DNA from: Candidatus Gastranaerophilales bacterium
Lineage (GTDB): Bacteria > Cyanobacteriota > Vampirovibrionia > Gastranaerophilales > Gastranaerophilaceae
Direction of reading: 5' to 3'
Length of the DNA stretch: 33,866 nucleotides
Assembly: GCA_944325105.1 (NCBI GenBank)
Contig: CALUYW010000020.1
Location: 1-33,866 of the forward strand
Shown: one piece after another, positions 15,489-24,013 of the stretch
Position numbering within the stretch: position 1 is the stretch's first letter
Layout: every line of letters starts with the position of its first letter
Notes under the pieces: model-generated
What the model saw: the letters and a program-made list of their open reading frames with translations, nothing else
Database searches by the model: none
What the model was told of the DNA's origin: nothing
Program-made: the position numbers and the translations under genes

Positions 15489-16454
15489 ATGTCTATATGG
15501 AGCTACATACTAAAGAGGATTTTACAAGGTATACCGATTATTATAATCGTATCCTTTATAAGCTTCTTTCTAATAAGACTTTCTCCTGTTGACCCGCTTG
15601 CAGAACTCAGGATGAACCCTTCTATCACAAAACAAACTCTTGAAGCGGAAAAAATCCGCCTTGGGCTTGATAAACCCGTCATTGTTCAATACTTTATCTG
15701 GGGCAAAAACTTTATCCGCGGAAACATGGGTACAACAGTAAGCGGCGAAAAAGTAAGCACTAAGATAAAAAAACGTGCTTTTAATACGCTTTTACTGTCA
15801 TTCAGTGTTATTTTTTGGACTTGGATAATAGGCATCCCCCTTGGAGTTATTGCAGCCCTTAACTATAGAAGCGCATATGACAGAATATTAACGGTATTAT
15901 CAAGTATTGGCATGGCAATACCCTCTTTTTTCTTTGCGATTTTACTTTTGATTTTTGCGCAAAAATCGGGACTATTCCCGATAGGCGGACTCACATGCCC
16001 GAACTTTTCTAACTTCAGCCCCCTGCACAAAGTGCTTGACGTGGCTCATCATCTGTTTTTGCCCACGCTTGTACTCACTACAATATCTCTTGCAGGCTTA
16101 TCAAGACAGATGCGCTCAAATCTGCTTGACGTACTTGACAGTGACTATGTAAAATTTGCAAGAGCAAAAGGTTTGCCACCATCAAAAGTAATCATAAAAC
16201 ACGCCCTAAGAAACGCTATAAACCCACTTGTAACACTGCTTGGTTTTGAATTTGCAGCGCTTTTAAGCGGAGCAGCTCTTACAGAGTACGTTTTTCAATA
16301 CCCAGGGCTTGGCAGATTAATACTTGAAGCAGTTATGAAATCGGATATAAACCTTGTTATGGCAAGCCTTATGATAGGTTCATTTATGCTTATAGCAGGA
16401 AATATCCTGTCTGATATTCTCTTGAAATTGACTGACCCGAGAGTGAGGTTGTAG
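15489..16454 (+). CDS. ABC transporter permease, DppB/OppB type
   Basis: A 321-residue inner-membrane permease. It begins with the family signature SYILKRILQGIPIIIIVSFISFFLIRLSPVDP (first membrane helix), has about six membrane helices, and carries the EAA loop DSDYVKFARAKGLPPSKVIIKHALRNA that contacts the ATPase. Family members import peptides, nickel or glycosides as heterodimers with a DppC-type subunit, here the next gene, whose GTG overlaps the TAG stop by 1 nt. No substrate-binding protein or ATP-binding subunit is encoded in this window, so the substrate cannot be deduced. Confidence 0.93.
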   Translation: MSIWSYILKRILQGIPIIIIVSFISFFLIRLSPVDPLAELRMNPSITKQTLEAEKIRLGLDKPVIVQYFIWGKNFIRGNMGTTVSGEKVSTKIKKRAFNTLLLSFSVIFWTWIIGIPLGVIAALNYRSAYDRILTVLSSIGMAIPSFFFAILLLIFAQKSGLFPIGGLTCPNFSNFSPLHKVLDVAHHLFLPTLVLTTISLAGLSRQMRSNLLDVLDSDYVKFARAKGLPPSKVIIKHALRNAINPLVTLLGFEFAALLSGAALTEYVFQYPGLGRLILEAVMKSDINLVMASLMIGSFMLIAGNILSDILLKLTDPRVRL

Positions 16455-17518
16455 TGAAAAATTTCTTTAAACAATTTTTCAAAGACAAATTTGCAACCGC
16501 CTCTCTTGTAGTACTTTTACTACTTTATATATCAATATTTCTTGCAAATTTTATTGCGGTATATCCAAAAAACTACTCAAACAGAAATCTGTCCTATGCA
16601 CCGCCCTCAAACATCTATTTTATAACACCGGAGGGCAAGCTCACGCGCCCATATACATACAATTACATAAGAAAATTCGATAAAGACTCGCTCAGGATGT
16701 ATTTTATTCAAGACAGAACTCAAAAATACTATCTTAAGTTTTTTCCAAAAGGATTTGAATACAAATTTTTAGGAATTTTTAAAACAAAAAGACACTTATT
16801 TGGTGTCGAAAAGGGCGGAGATATTTTTCTTTTCGGCTGTGATATAAACGGAAGAGATAACTTCTCAAGACTGCTATATGGCGGGCAAGTTTCTCTTACA
16901 ATAGGGTTTTTAGCCTTGTTTATATCTTTCCCGATAGGTTTAATTTATGGCGGAATTGCAGGATACTTCGGGGGCAAAACAGATATGTTTATGATGCGCT
17001 TTGCAGAGGCTATAATGTCTATACCGAGCTTTTATTTACTTATAATTCTTGCAGCAATACTACCCTCCGGCATGACAAGCTCACAAAGATTTTTACTTAT
17101 AACGGTTATCCTTGCTCTTATTGGCTGGGCGGGTTTTTCTCGTGTTGTAAGAGGCATGGTTTTATCAATCAAAACCCAAGACTACGTTAAAGCAGCCCGT
17201 TCAATAGGTGCTTCAAGAGCAAGAATAATCTTAAAACATATACTCCCGCAGACATCAAGTTATGTAATTATAGCAATCACTCTAAGCATCCCCGGTTACA
17301 TTCTGGCTGAATCAGGCTTAAGTTTTTTAGGCTTAGGCATTCAGCAACCTGATGCCAGTTGGGGCAATATGCTCAAAGAAGCTCAGGAATTTACAAACAT
17401 AATGTATCGCCCCTGGCTTTTGACCCCCGGTTTTTTAATTTTTGTTGCGGTTTTGTCATTTAATCTGATAGGAGATACAATAAGGGATATACTTGACCCT
17501 AAATCACAGATAAGATAG
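16454..17518 (+). CDS. ABC transporter permease, DppC/OppC type, with long periplasmic insert
   Basis: A 354-residue partner of the preceding permease. After the first membrane helix (about residues 15-36) comes an insert of some 85 residues (YPKNYSNRNLSYAPP to HLFGVEKGGDIF) before the GCDINGRDNFSRLLYGG motif that usually follows closely in DppC. The EAA loop TQDYVKAARSIGASRARIILKHILPQ and the C-terminal GFLIFVAVLSFNLIGDTIRDILDP are typical. Longer loops of this kind occur in some OppC-like proteins, so it is a variant rather than damage. Start is GTG 16454 overlapping the previous stop. An ATPase pair must be encoded elsewhere. Confidence 0.92.
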   Translation: MKNFFKQFFKDKFATASLVVLLLLYISIFLANFIAVYPKNYSNRNLSYAPPSNIYFITPEGKLTRPYTYNYIRKFDKDSLRMYFIQDRTQKYYLKFFPKGFEYKFLGIFKTKRHLFGVEKGGDIFLFGCDINGRDNFSRLLYGGQVSLTIGFLALFISFPIGLIYGGIAGYFGGKTDMFMMRFAEAIMSIPSFYLLIILAAILPSGMTSSQRFLLITVILALIGWAGFSRVVRGMVLSIKTQDYVKAARSIGASRARIILKHILPQTSSYVIIAITLSIPGYILAESGLSFLGLGIQQPDASWGNMLKEAQEFTNIMYRPWLLTPGFLIFVAVLSFNLIGDTIRDILDPKSQIR

Positions 17519-17525
17519 AGGATTA

Positions 17526-18230
17526 ATGGAAGAGATTAACTTAATATCAGACTACAACATACTTATACTCTCACGTATAGGTTTATCAATACTTTTTGGT
17601 TTTATGTTGGGTTTTGAGCGAGAAATAACAGGTAAATTTGCAGGCCTTAGAACTCATATTCTTGTTTGTACGGGCGCGTGCGTTTTTACAATACTTTCCA
17701 TTTACGGCTTTAAAATGGCGGAGACGGTTGGTTTTGTGGGTACAAATGACCCCGCTCGTATTGCAGCACAGATAATCACTGGTATCGGTTTTATAGGTGC
17801 AGGTACAGTTATGCGAAGCGGTGCTAACATCCTTGGCATTACAACCGCTGCAACTTTATGGGTATGTGCTGCAGTCGGTATGGCATGCGGCACGGGGGAA
17901 TTTTCACTTGCTGCTATCGCCACCATTTCTACAATGGCGATTTTAATACTTATAAGAATTTTTGAAAAAAAAGTTATTCAACAGAGAATTTCACACTACA
18001 GAAACATTGAAATAAAACTCAGTACAAATATATCAAATCTGGACAAAATAAGTGCAATTCTTGAAAGAAACTTCTCAAGAATTACTAAACTTGAAAAAAA
18101 GGTACTTAACGGAACTGACTTGAAAATCAATATGACTGTAATCACAAACAAAGGACTGTACAGCATTAATGAAATTTTTGCACATCTTGAGTGCATAAAC
18201 TCCCTTGAGGTACAAGAAGTATATGAATAA
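17526..18230 (+). CDS. MgtC/SapB family membrane protein
   Basis: A 234-residue protein with about five N-terminal membrane helices carrying MgtC landmarks: LSILFGFMLGFEREITGKFAGLRTHILVC, then RIAAQIITGIGFIGAGTVMRSG, GITTAATLWVCAAVGMACG. The C-terminal 85 residues form a soluble ACT-like domain. In pathogens MgtC helps survival in low magnesium and inhibits the F-type ATP synthase; in other bacteria the role is less clear. GAGGA lies 3 nt before the ATG, 7 nt after the permease stop, so it is probably part of the same operon. Confidence 0.92.
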   Translation: MEEINLISDYNILILSRIGLSILFGFMLGFEREITGKFAGLRTHILVCTGACVFTILSIYGFKMAETVGFVGTNDPARIAAQIITGIGFIGAGTVMRSGANILGITTAATLWVCAAVGMACGTGEFSLAAIATISTMAILILIRIFEKKVIQQRISHYRNIEIKLSTNISNLDKISAILERNFSRITKLEKKVLNGTDLKINMTVITNKGLYSINEIFAHLECINSLEVQEVYE

Positions 18231-19488
18231 AGATGTAAGTGAAATAGAAGAATATATAAAAACAATAGGCTGGACGCTTTTTGTTGCAGTAATAGTTGTC
18301 TTTATTATGGTTATAGACTTAAAAATAAACGCAGGCAACAAGAAAATCCCTCTTGAAAAAAAAGAAAGAATGGAATTCAGCGATGCCAGAATGGGCTTGG
18401 ACCAACTATATTATCTTGAAAAAAGAGACCCGAGAAATTATGTCATAAACCTGAAAATAGCTTTTCTACATGAAATACTTAAGGAAAATGAAAAAGCAAA
18501 GGAAAACTATGAAAAAGCCCTTGTAAAATCAAACAATGCGCCATTTGCAATCTATAAGGCGGCGATTTTTTACGCGAAACAAATGGATACACAAAGAGCA
18601 ATAAATCTTGCACTAATGTTGCCTGCTGCAAAAGATAAAAGAACATACGAAATGAAAGCAAGGCTTTATGATGAACTTGCAAATTCATTTTTACTGGAAA
18701 AAGACTATCCAAATGCAATCAAAACATATAAAATGTCATACAAGTACGCAAGAAACACAGATGACGACCTCAAAGAAAAAATAGCAAAAAGGTATTCTAA
18801 TTCATACAGTGAATTTGCAGATTACTTTATACGCAACAATGACCCTATTCATGCTCTGCAAATGCTGAAAAATGCACTTGAAATATACCCTGACCCATAT
18901 TCTAAATACAAGCTTGGCTTAATGTATCAAAATGTAGACGACACAAAAGCGCAAAAATACATAGAAGAGGCGTATAGTGAAAATCCTGACATTGTAAATA
19001 TAGAGTTATACAACAAGCTTCTCAATAAACTTGTTGAAGATTTTAACGAGGCAGGAGAATTTTCAAAGGCAAATTTTTACAGATTAAAACTTGAAAACTT
19101 CAAAAAAAAGCTTGTAAATAACAATATATACAAAGATGACATTCAAATTTTAAATCTTAATATAGAAAAAAGAAGTAAATTCATTTTTTTAAAAAACAGA
19201 TATAACATCACATTTGACTTGAAAAACAATAGCAAATACCCGCTGAATAATCTTTTTATTAAGGTTATTATAAAACCTCGCGGCGAAAACACTTTTGAAT
19301 CGGAGAAAAAAATAATAAACAGGGACAATCCCCTTATGCCCGACAAGCTCATAAAAAGAATTCTAATACCGGTACAATGCAGGGACGATTTGTTTGGACA
19401 GTATGGAGAAATACAAATACTGGCCAAGAAAAATATACGCTCTGAATGGACAATTATTGATTATTTAACGGTGAGTTTCACAAAATAG
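18223..19488 (+). CDS. Membrane-anchored TPR protein
   Basis: A 421-residue protein with one N-terminal membrane helix (about residues 19-38, GWTLFVAVIVVFIMVIDL) and no cleavage site, so the rest probably faces the periplasm. Residues 60-260 contain TPR-like helices (NYVINLKIAFLHEILKENEKAKENYEKAL; YDELANSFLLEKDYPNAIKTYKMSYKYA; ALQMLKNALEIYPDPYSKYKLGLMYQ). The C-terminal 110 residues look beta-rich (FIFLKNRYNITFDLKNNSKYPL to the end), like a small immunoglobulin-type domain. I choose ATG 18223, which overlaps the mgtC-like stop (ATGAATAA), over an in-frame TTG six codons earlier. Function unknown; possibly scaffolding of an envelope machine. Confidence 0.8.
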   Translation: MNKDVSEIEEYIKTIGWTLFVAVIVVFIMVIDLKINAGNKKIPLEKKERMEFSDARMGLDQLYYLEKRDPRNYVINLKIAFLHEILKENEKAKENYEKALVKSNNAPFAIYKAAIFYAKQMDTQRAINLALMLPAAKDKRTYEMKARLYDELANSFLLEKDYPNAIKTYKMSYKYARNTDDDLKEKIAKRYSNSYSEFADYFIRNNDPIHALQMLKNALEIYPDPYSKYKLGLMYQNVDDTKAQKYIEEAYSENPDIVNIELYNKLLNKLVEDFNEAGEFSKANFYRLKLENFKKKLVNNNIYKDDIQILNLNIEKRSKFIFLKNRYNITFDLKNNSKYPLNNLFIKVIIKPRGENTFESEKKIINRDNPLMPDKLIKRILIPVQCRDDLFGQYGEIQILAKKNIRSEWTIIDYLTVSFTK

Positions 19489-19569
19489 TGTAAAAAACTG
19501 TACTTAATATTATGCTTGTGTTATTAATAATAGTATAAGTAAAGTATCAAAAACAGACATTGGAGCATA

Positions 19570-22074
19570 ATGAGAGTACACGAACTCGCAAAAGAACTTA
19601 ATACAACGGCAAAGGAACTTATTGAAAGGGCTAACACCAAACTCGGTGTAGTCCTCAAGTCACATAGCGCAACGGTAAGCGAAGCAAATATTGATAAAAT
19701 TAGAGCACTATATATTAAACCTGAAGAAAAAAAAGCTAAGCCAAAGGCCTTTGTTGTAAAAAAACAAAAACCGAAAACAGAAGACTCACCCGTACAAGCA
19801 AAGGAAGAAACAAAGTCAGAAAAAGCCGAACAGATAGAACCTAAGGAAGCAAAAGAAAAAGAAACGGTAATTATTGAACAACCAAAACTCAAGTCCAGAC
19901 TTGAGATAGTTCGCCCTGCTCCCAAAAAAGCCCCTATAAAAGAGCCTAAAAAACCTGAAATAAATAAGATTGAGGATATTCCTTCTCTAACAAAGAAAAA
20001 CTTTGCAAAACCACAAGTTGAACAAAAAACCGAACAGAAATCTGAAGAAAAACCCAAGAAAAACAAAGAAAACGATAAAGAAACAAAAGAAAACGGAGCT
20101 CAGCAATCAAGAGTTCCCATTAAGCGACACATAATATCTCAAGATATTTATGCAAACCAAGATTCAAGAAACAAAAAGAAAAAGAAAGAAAAATCCTACA
20201 ACAAAGAGGAAGAACAAGAAAGAATAAGTCTTGAAAAGGCAGTACAGTCTAAGCATAAAAAACATGTACAAGAGACTCAAGCGGTTGAAGAAGTAAAATC
20301 GGTTGTAATCGACAGACCGATGACAATAGGTGAATTGTCTGACAAAATCAAAAAAACACCTGCAGAAATTATAAAATTTTTAATGATGCAAGGTATCATG
20401 GTTACAGTGAACTCTCCTATTGACATCGATACTGCAAAAAAAGTTGCACAAAACTTTGAAATAGAAGTGCTTGATGAAGATATTGAAGCGTTCATTGAAG
20501 AAGAAACAATGAAAGAAGAAAAAAATAAATATCTTCTAAATGCCGATGAAAGCATGCTCGTTAAACGCGCTCCCGTTGTAACAATTATGGGTCACGTTGA
20601 CCACGGCAAGACAACACTTCTTGACTCAATTCGAGCTTCAAAACACAAAATTGTTTCAACAGAGGTTGGCGGCATTACACAAAGTATAGGTGCATACACT
20701 GTTTGGCTTGATGATAGAAAAATCGTGTTTATTGACACCCCGGGTCACGAAGCTTTCACGCAAATGAGAGCAAGAGGAGCACAATCAACAGATATTGCAA
20801 TTCTTGTTGTTGCGGCGGACGACGGTGTTATGCCACAGACTGTAGAGGCTATCAACCACGCAAAATCCGCCAATGTCCCGATTATTATTGCAGTAAACAA
20901 AATGGATAAGCCTGACGCTGACCCTGATAGGGTACTGCAGCAACTTACAGAACATGGGTTAATACCTGAAAAATGGGGCGGAGATACAATTTGTGTAAAT
21001 GTATCAGCACTGCAAAAAACAGGTATAGATGAGCTTTTAGAGTACATTCTGCTTGTTGCAGATATGCAAGAATTAAAAGCCGTTGAAAAATGCCCTGCAA
21101 CGGGTGTAATTATTGAAGCAAATCTTGATAAGGGAAAAGGCCCTGTTGCTACAATGCTTGTACAAAACGGAACCTTAAAAATAGGCGACTCTATTGTAGT
21201 TGGTACTGTGGGCGGCAAAGTTCGCGCGTTGTTGGATGACTCAGGCAGACGCGTAAAAGTTGCAGGCCCTTCAACTCCCGTTGAGATACTCGGGCTAAAT
21301 GAAGTACCGCAAGCGGGAGATACTTTTGAGGCGGTTGAAAACGAAAAAGTTATGCGCCAAATTGTTCAAGAGCGCAAACAAAAAGAACGCTCGACAAGGC
21401 TTGAGGCAATGACTGCGGCACATATTAAGAAAGAAACTCTTAATAATGATGAAATTAAGAACTTAAATCTTATCATCAAAGCAAACACGCACGGCTCTGC
21501 AGAAGCTGTTTCACAAGCAATCCAAAATGTTAAATCTACAAAAATTATACCTAAGATTATACACGTTGGTGTCGGTGACATCTCTGAAGCCGATGTTATG
21601 CTGGCATCAGCATCTAATGCCATAATTATGGGCTTTACAGTAAAAGAAGATGCAAACAGCTTACTTGCAGCTGAAAAAGAAAAGGTTCAAATTAAAAAAT
21701 ACGACATTATTTATCAGGTGCTTGAAGATGTTGAAAAAACCATGCTTTCTCTTCTTGAGCCTGAAATTGAAGAAGTTGAACTGGGTAAAGCTGAAGTCAG
21801 ACAAGTATTTACCGTTGGTAAAACTAACCGTATTGCAGGCTGCTACGTACTTGAGGGTAAAATTGTCCGCTCGAAAACTGCAGTACTCATAAGAAACGGC
21901 GAACAAATCTTTAAAGGTGAAATTGACCAGCTCAAACGCTTTAAAGATGACGTTAAAGAAGTTGCAACGGGTTTTGAATGCGGTATATCGTTTGCAAAAT
22001 TCAATGACATTCAAGAAGGCGACATTATAGAAGTTTCGACCACGAAAGAAGTTGAAAGAGTAACACTGGTATAG
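19570..22074 (+). CDS. infB: Translation initiation factor IF-2
   Basis: GTPase that brings fMet-tRNA to the ribosome. Order of parts: IF2_N-like module (1-50, VHELAKELNTTAKELIERA), a Lys/Glu-rich linker (50-240), a second IF2_N module (IGELSDKIKKTPAEIIKFLMMQGI), then the G domain with GHVDHGKTT (from 341), DTPGHE (389-394) and NKMD (443-446), and domains II-IV ending in the fMet-tRNA binding domain (GKTNRIAGCYVLEGKI.R). Length 834 is normal. GGAG lies 5 nt before the ATG. It leads infB-rbfA-truB; nusA and ylxR, usual upstream neighbours in many bacteria, are not present here. Confidence 0.98.
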   Translation: MRVHELAKELNTTAKELIERANTKLGVVLKSHSATVSEANIDKIRALYIKPEEKKAKPKAFVVKKQKPKTEDSPVQAKEETKSEKAEQIEPKEAKEKETVIIEQPKLKSRLEIVRPAPKKAPIKEPKKPEINKIEDIPSLTKKNFAKPQVEQKTEQKSEEKPKKNKENDKETKENGAQQSRVPIKRHIISQDIYANQDSRNKKKKKEKSYNKEEEQERISLEKAVQSKHKKHVQETQAVEEVKSVVIDRPMTIGELSDKIKKTPAEIIKFLMMQGIMVTVNSPIDIDTAKKVAQNFEIEVLDEDIEAFIEEETMKEEKNKYLLNADESMLVKRAPVVTIMGHVDHGKTTLLDSIRASKHKIVSTEVGGITQSIGAYTVWLDDRKIVFIDTPGHEAFTQMRARGAQSTDIAILVVAADDGVMPQTVEAINHAKSANVPIIIAVNKMDKPDADPDRVLQQLTEHGLIPEKWGGDTICVNVSALQKTGIDELLEYILLVADMQELKAVEKCPATGVIIEANLDKGKGPVATMLVQNGTLKIGDSIVVGTVGGKVRALLDDSGRRVKVAGPSTPVEILGLNEVPQAGDTFEAVENEKVMRQIVQERKQKERSTRLEAMTAAHIKKETLNNDEIKNLNLIIKANTHGSAEAVSQAIQNVKSTKIIPKIIHVGVGDISEADVMLASASNAIIMGFTVKEDANSLLAAEKEKVQIKKYDIIYQVLEDVEKTMLSLLEPEIEEVELGKAEVRQVFTVGKTNRIAGCYVLEGKIVRSKTAVLIRNGEQIFKGEIDQLKRFKDDVKEVATGFECGISFAKFNDIQEGDIIEVSTTKEVERVTLV

Positions 22075-22083
22075 GAAAAAACT

Positions 22084-22437
22084 ATGTCTTTAAGAAACGA
22101 AAGAGTAAGAAAAGCCCTTATGCGTGAGATTTCTGACATTTTGCGCACTGAAATAAAAGACCCGAAAATTGCAGGCATAGTGTCTATTACCGATGTTGAC
22201 GTTTCACCTGACAACTCTGCAGCAAGAGTTTTCTACAGTGTTTTTGGCGACGAAAAAACAAAAGAAGAGACTCGCGCCGCTCTTGAAAAAGACACGCCAA
22301 GAATTCGCCACGCCGTGGGACAGAGAATAAGGCTTCGCCATACACCCTCACTATTGTTTATTTTAGATGAATCACTTGAGCGCGGTGCAAAGATTACAGA
22401 ACTTATAGATAAAATTTCTCGCGGCGAAATCAAGTAA
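22084..22437 (+). CDS. rbfA: 30S ribosome-binding factor A
   Basis: A 117-residue RbfA with a KH-like fold: RNERVRKALMREISDILRTEIKDPKIAGIVSITDVDVSPDNSAARVFYSVFG, then R.A.GQRIRLRHTPSLLFILDESLERGAKI. It matures the 5' end of 16S rRNA and helps cold adaptation. It sits 9 nt after infB with AGGA upstream, and its TAA overlaps the truB ATG by 1 nt, which is the conserved arrangement. Confidence 0.97.
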   Translation: MSLRNERVRKALMREISDILRTEIKDPKIAGIVSITDVDVSPDNSAARVFYSVFGDEKTKEETRAALEKDTPRIRHAVGQRIRLRHTPSLLFILDESLERGAKITELIDKISRGEIK

Positions 22438-23291
22438 TGCCGATGTATTTTCTAAATGTATATAAAGAAAAAGGTATGACATCTTTTGATGTCATACATA
22501 AACTCAGAAAAATATTAAACATTAAAAAAATCGGGCACTCAGGCACTCTTGACCCTCTGGCACAAGGTGTTTTGCAAATTGGTGTAGGAAATGCCTCAAG
22601 ACTTCTTGAGTACTTAAAAGAAGATAAAAGCTATATTACTGATATAAAATTCGGCTACACAAGTAACACTTGTGACAATGAAGGAGAAAAAACATTTATA
22701 GATGAGCCAAAATTCAGTAAAGATGAGCTTATTTGTACCTTAAAAAAATTTAGCGGAAAAATTGAACAAATACCGCCAAAGTACAGTGCAATTAAAGTCA
22801 ACGGCAAAAAGCTCTGCGACCTTGCAAGGCAAAATAAACCCATGCCCGAAATAAAACCAAGGCAGGTAGAAATATTTGAAATCAAACTTTTAAATTTTAA
22901 CAACAAGGATGAAGCTCAAATTTTTGTACATTGCTCAAAAGGTACTTACATTCGCTCAATTGTAAGGGATTTAGGGCAAAAGCTTGGCTGTGGCGCATAT
23001 ATGAGCGAACTTGTAAGAACTCAAGCAGGGAATTTTAAAATAGAAAATTCTCAAAAAATTTCACCCGAGATAAAAAACTACGCCCTAAACCCCATTGATG
23101 TGCTTGATTTTAGAAAAATAAACCTAAATGAGCAAGAATACAAAAAAGTGCTTAACGGTAACTCTATAAAATCACAAGTAACGGGTGAAGAAAACGAAAA
23201 ATTTATGTTGATTTACAACAACACACTTGTGTCAATTGCAAATTTATCGGATAATATATTGAGAATGGAAAAAGTTTTTAAAGCGGAGTAG
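22437..23291 (+). CDS. truB: tRNA pseudouridine(55) synthase
   Basis: Makes pseudouridine 55 in the T loop of tRNAs. Motif KGMTSFDVIHKLRK, then GHSGTLDPLAQGVLQIGVG with the catalytic D39, YTADIKFG-equivalent ITDIKFGYTSNTCDNEG, IPPKYSAIKVNGK, and the KGTYIRSIVRDLGQKLGCGAYMSELVRTQAG signature. Length 284 is slightly short, with a reduced C-terminal part. The start could be ATG 22437 (overlapping the rbfA stop) or ATG 22443. Confidence 0.97.
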   Translation: MPMYFLNVYKEKGMTSFDVIHKLRKILNIKKIGHSGTLDPLAQGVLQIGVGNASRLLEYLKEDKSYITDIKFGYTSNTCDNEGEKTFIDEPKFSKDELICTLKKFSGKIEQIPPKYSAIKVNGKKLCDLARQNKPMPEIKPRQVEIFEIKLLNFNNKDEAQIFVHCSKGTYIRSIVRDLGQKLGCGAYMSELVRTQAGNFKIENSQKISPEIKNYALNPIDVLDFRKINLNEQEYKKVLNGNSIKSQVTGEENEKFMLIYNNTLVSIANLSDNILRMEKVFKAE

Positions 23292-23294
23292 AAA

Positions 23295-23864
23295 ATGGGT
23301 GTTTTTATAAGAACTTTAATTGTTTGCCTTGTTATATGCGTCGGCTACTATGTTTATTTGTTTTTAGGCAAAGAGAGTTATCAGCCTCTAAATACCAATG
23401 AAACAACCGTAACACGCGAAGTTAAACATGATATACCAACAACACAAAAACACTCAGAGCAAAAACCCCAAGCTCAGAAAAAAGAGGTTCAAATTTGCTT
23501 TATGAGTGACGAGAACACGGTACACTACGTAAAAAGAGAAGTTGAAACACCAACACTTGAAGATGCTATAAACGAACTTTTAAAAGGCCCTACAAAATAC
23601 GAAACATCCCATGGTGTTTACTCTGAAATACCGCAAGATGTTAAGCTTATGTGGGTTAAGGATGAAAACGGAAAAATAATAGTAAATCTTACCCGCAACT
23701 TTGAATACGGTGGAGGCACAAAAAGTATTCAAAACAGAATTAAACAAATTAAACTCACTGTTGATTCTTTTAACCTTAAAAAACCTGTCTACCTGTACCT
23801 CGATGGCAAACAAGCAGAATATATGGGCGGAGAAGGCATTTATATAGAGCAGCCTTTGAATTAG
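23295..23864 (+). CDS. GerMN-domain protein, membrane-anchored
   Basis: A 189-residue protein with an N-terminal membrane helix or signal anchor (residues 5-24, IRTLIVCLVICVGYYVYLFL), a polar linker rich in Gln/Lys/Pro, and a GerMN domain from about 66: VQICFMSDENTVHYVKREV, TLEDAINELLKGPT, then V.VNLTRNFEYGGGTKSIQNRIKQIKLTVDSF and PVYLYLDGKQ. GerMN was named from spore germination and sporulation proteins but is widespread in cyanobacteria and other non-sporing bacteria, where it is linked to the cell wall. GGAG overlaps the truB end, and the gap is 3 nt, so it belongs to the infB operon. Confidence 0.88.
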   Translation: MGVFIRTLIVCLVICVGYYVYLFLGKESYQPLNTNETTVTREVKHDIPTTQKHSEQKPQAQKKEVQICFMSDENTVHYVKREVETPTLEDAINELLKGPTKYETSHGVYSEIPQDVKLMWVKDENGKIIVNLTRNFEYGGGTKSIQNRIKQIKLTVDSFNLKKPVYLYLDGKQAEYMGGEGIYIEQPLN

Positions 23865-23914
23865 AGAAAATTAATTCCAGACTTCTTTTGCAAGTTTAAA
23901 AGCAGAACACAATT

Positions 23915-23943
23915 TTGAATAATCAGAATAGTTAGCATATAAT
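23915..23943 (+). promoter_or_regulatory. Near-consensus promoter without a downstream plus-strand gene
   Basis: TTGAAT (23915-23920) and TATAAT (23938-23943) are spaced by exactly 17 nt in the 149-bp gap between the infB operon and the convergent glycan cluster. Transcription from about 23950 would run antisense into the last glycan gene. A short AT-rich inverted repeat (GTGTT...AACAC, 23947-23966) lies at the predicted start. Confidence 0.4.
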
Positions 23944-24013
23944 ACCGTGTTTATAATAATTAACACAACATTTTCTTTACTTATTTACTGCTCTCCAGTT
24001 TCATAAACGATAT

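Noticed and set aside
19524-20066. 180-codon minus-strand open frame rich in Phe and Ser
   Set aside because: It is the antisense of the Lys/Glu-rich linker of infB, whose codons give few stops on the other strand.
20745-21218. 157-codon minus-strand open frame
   Set aside because: Antisense of the conserved IF-2 G domain; no support as a gene.
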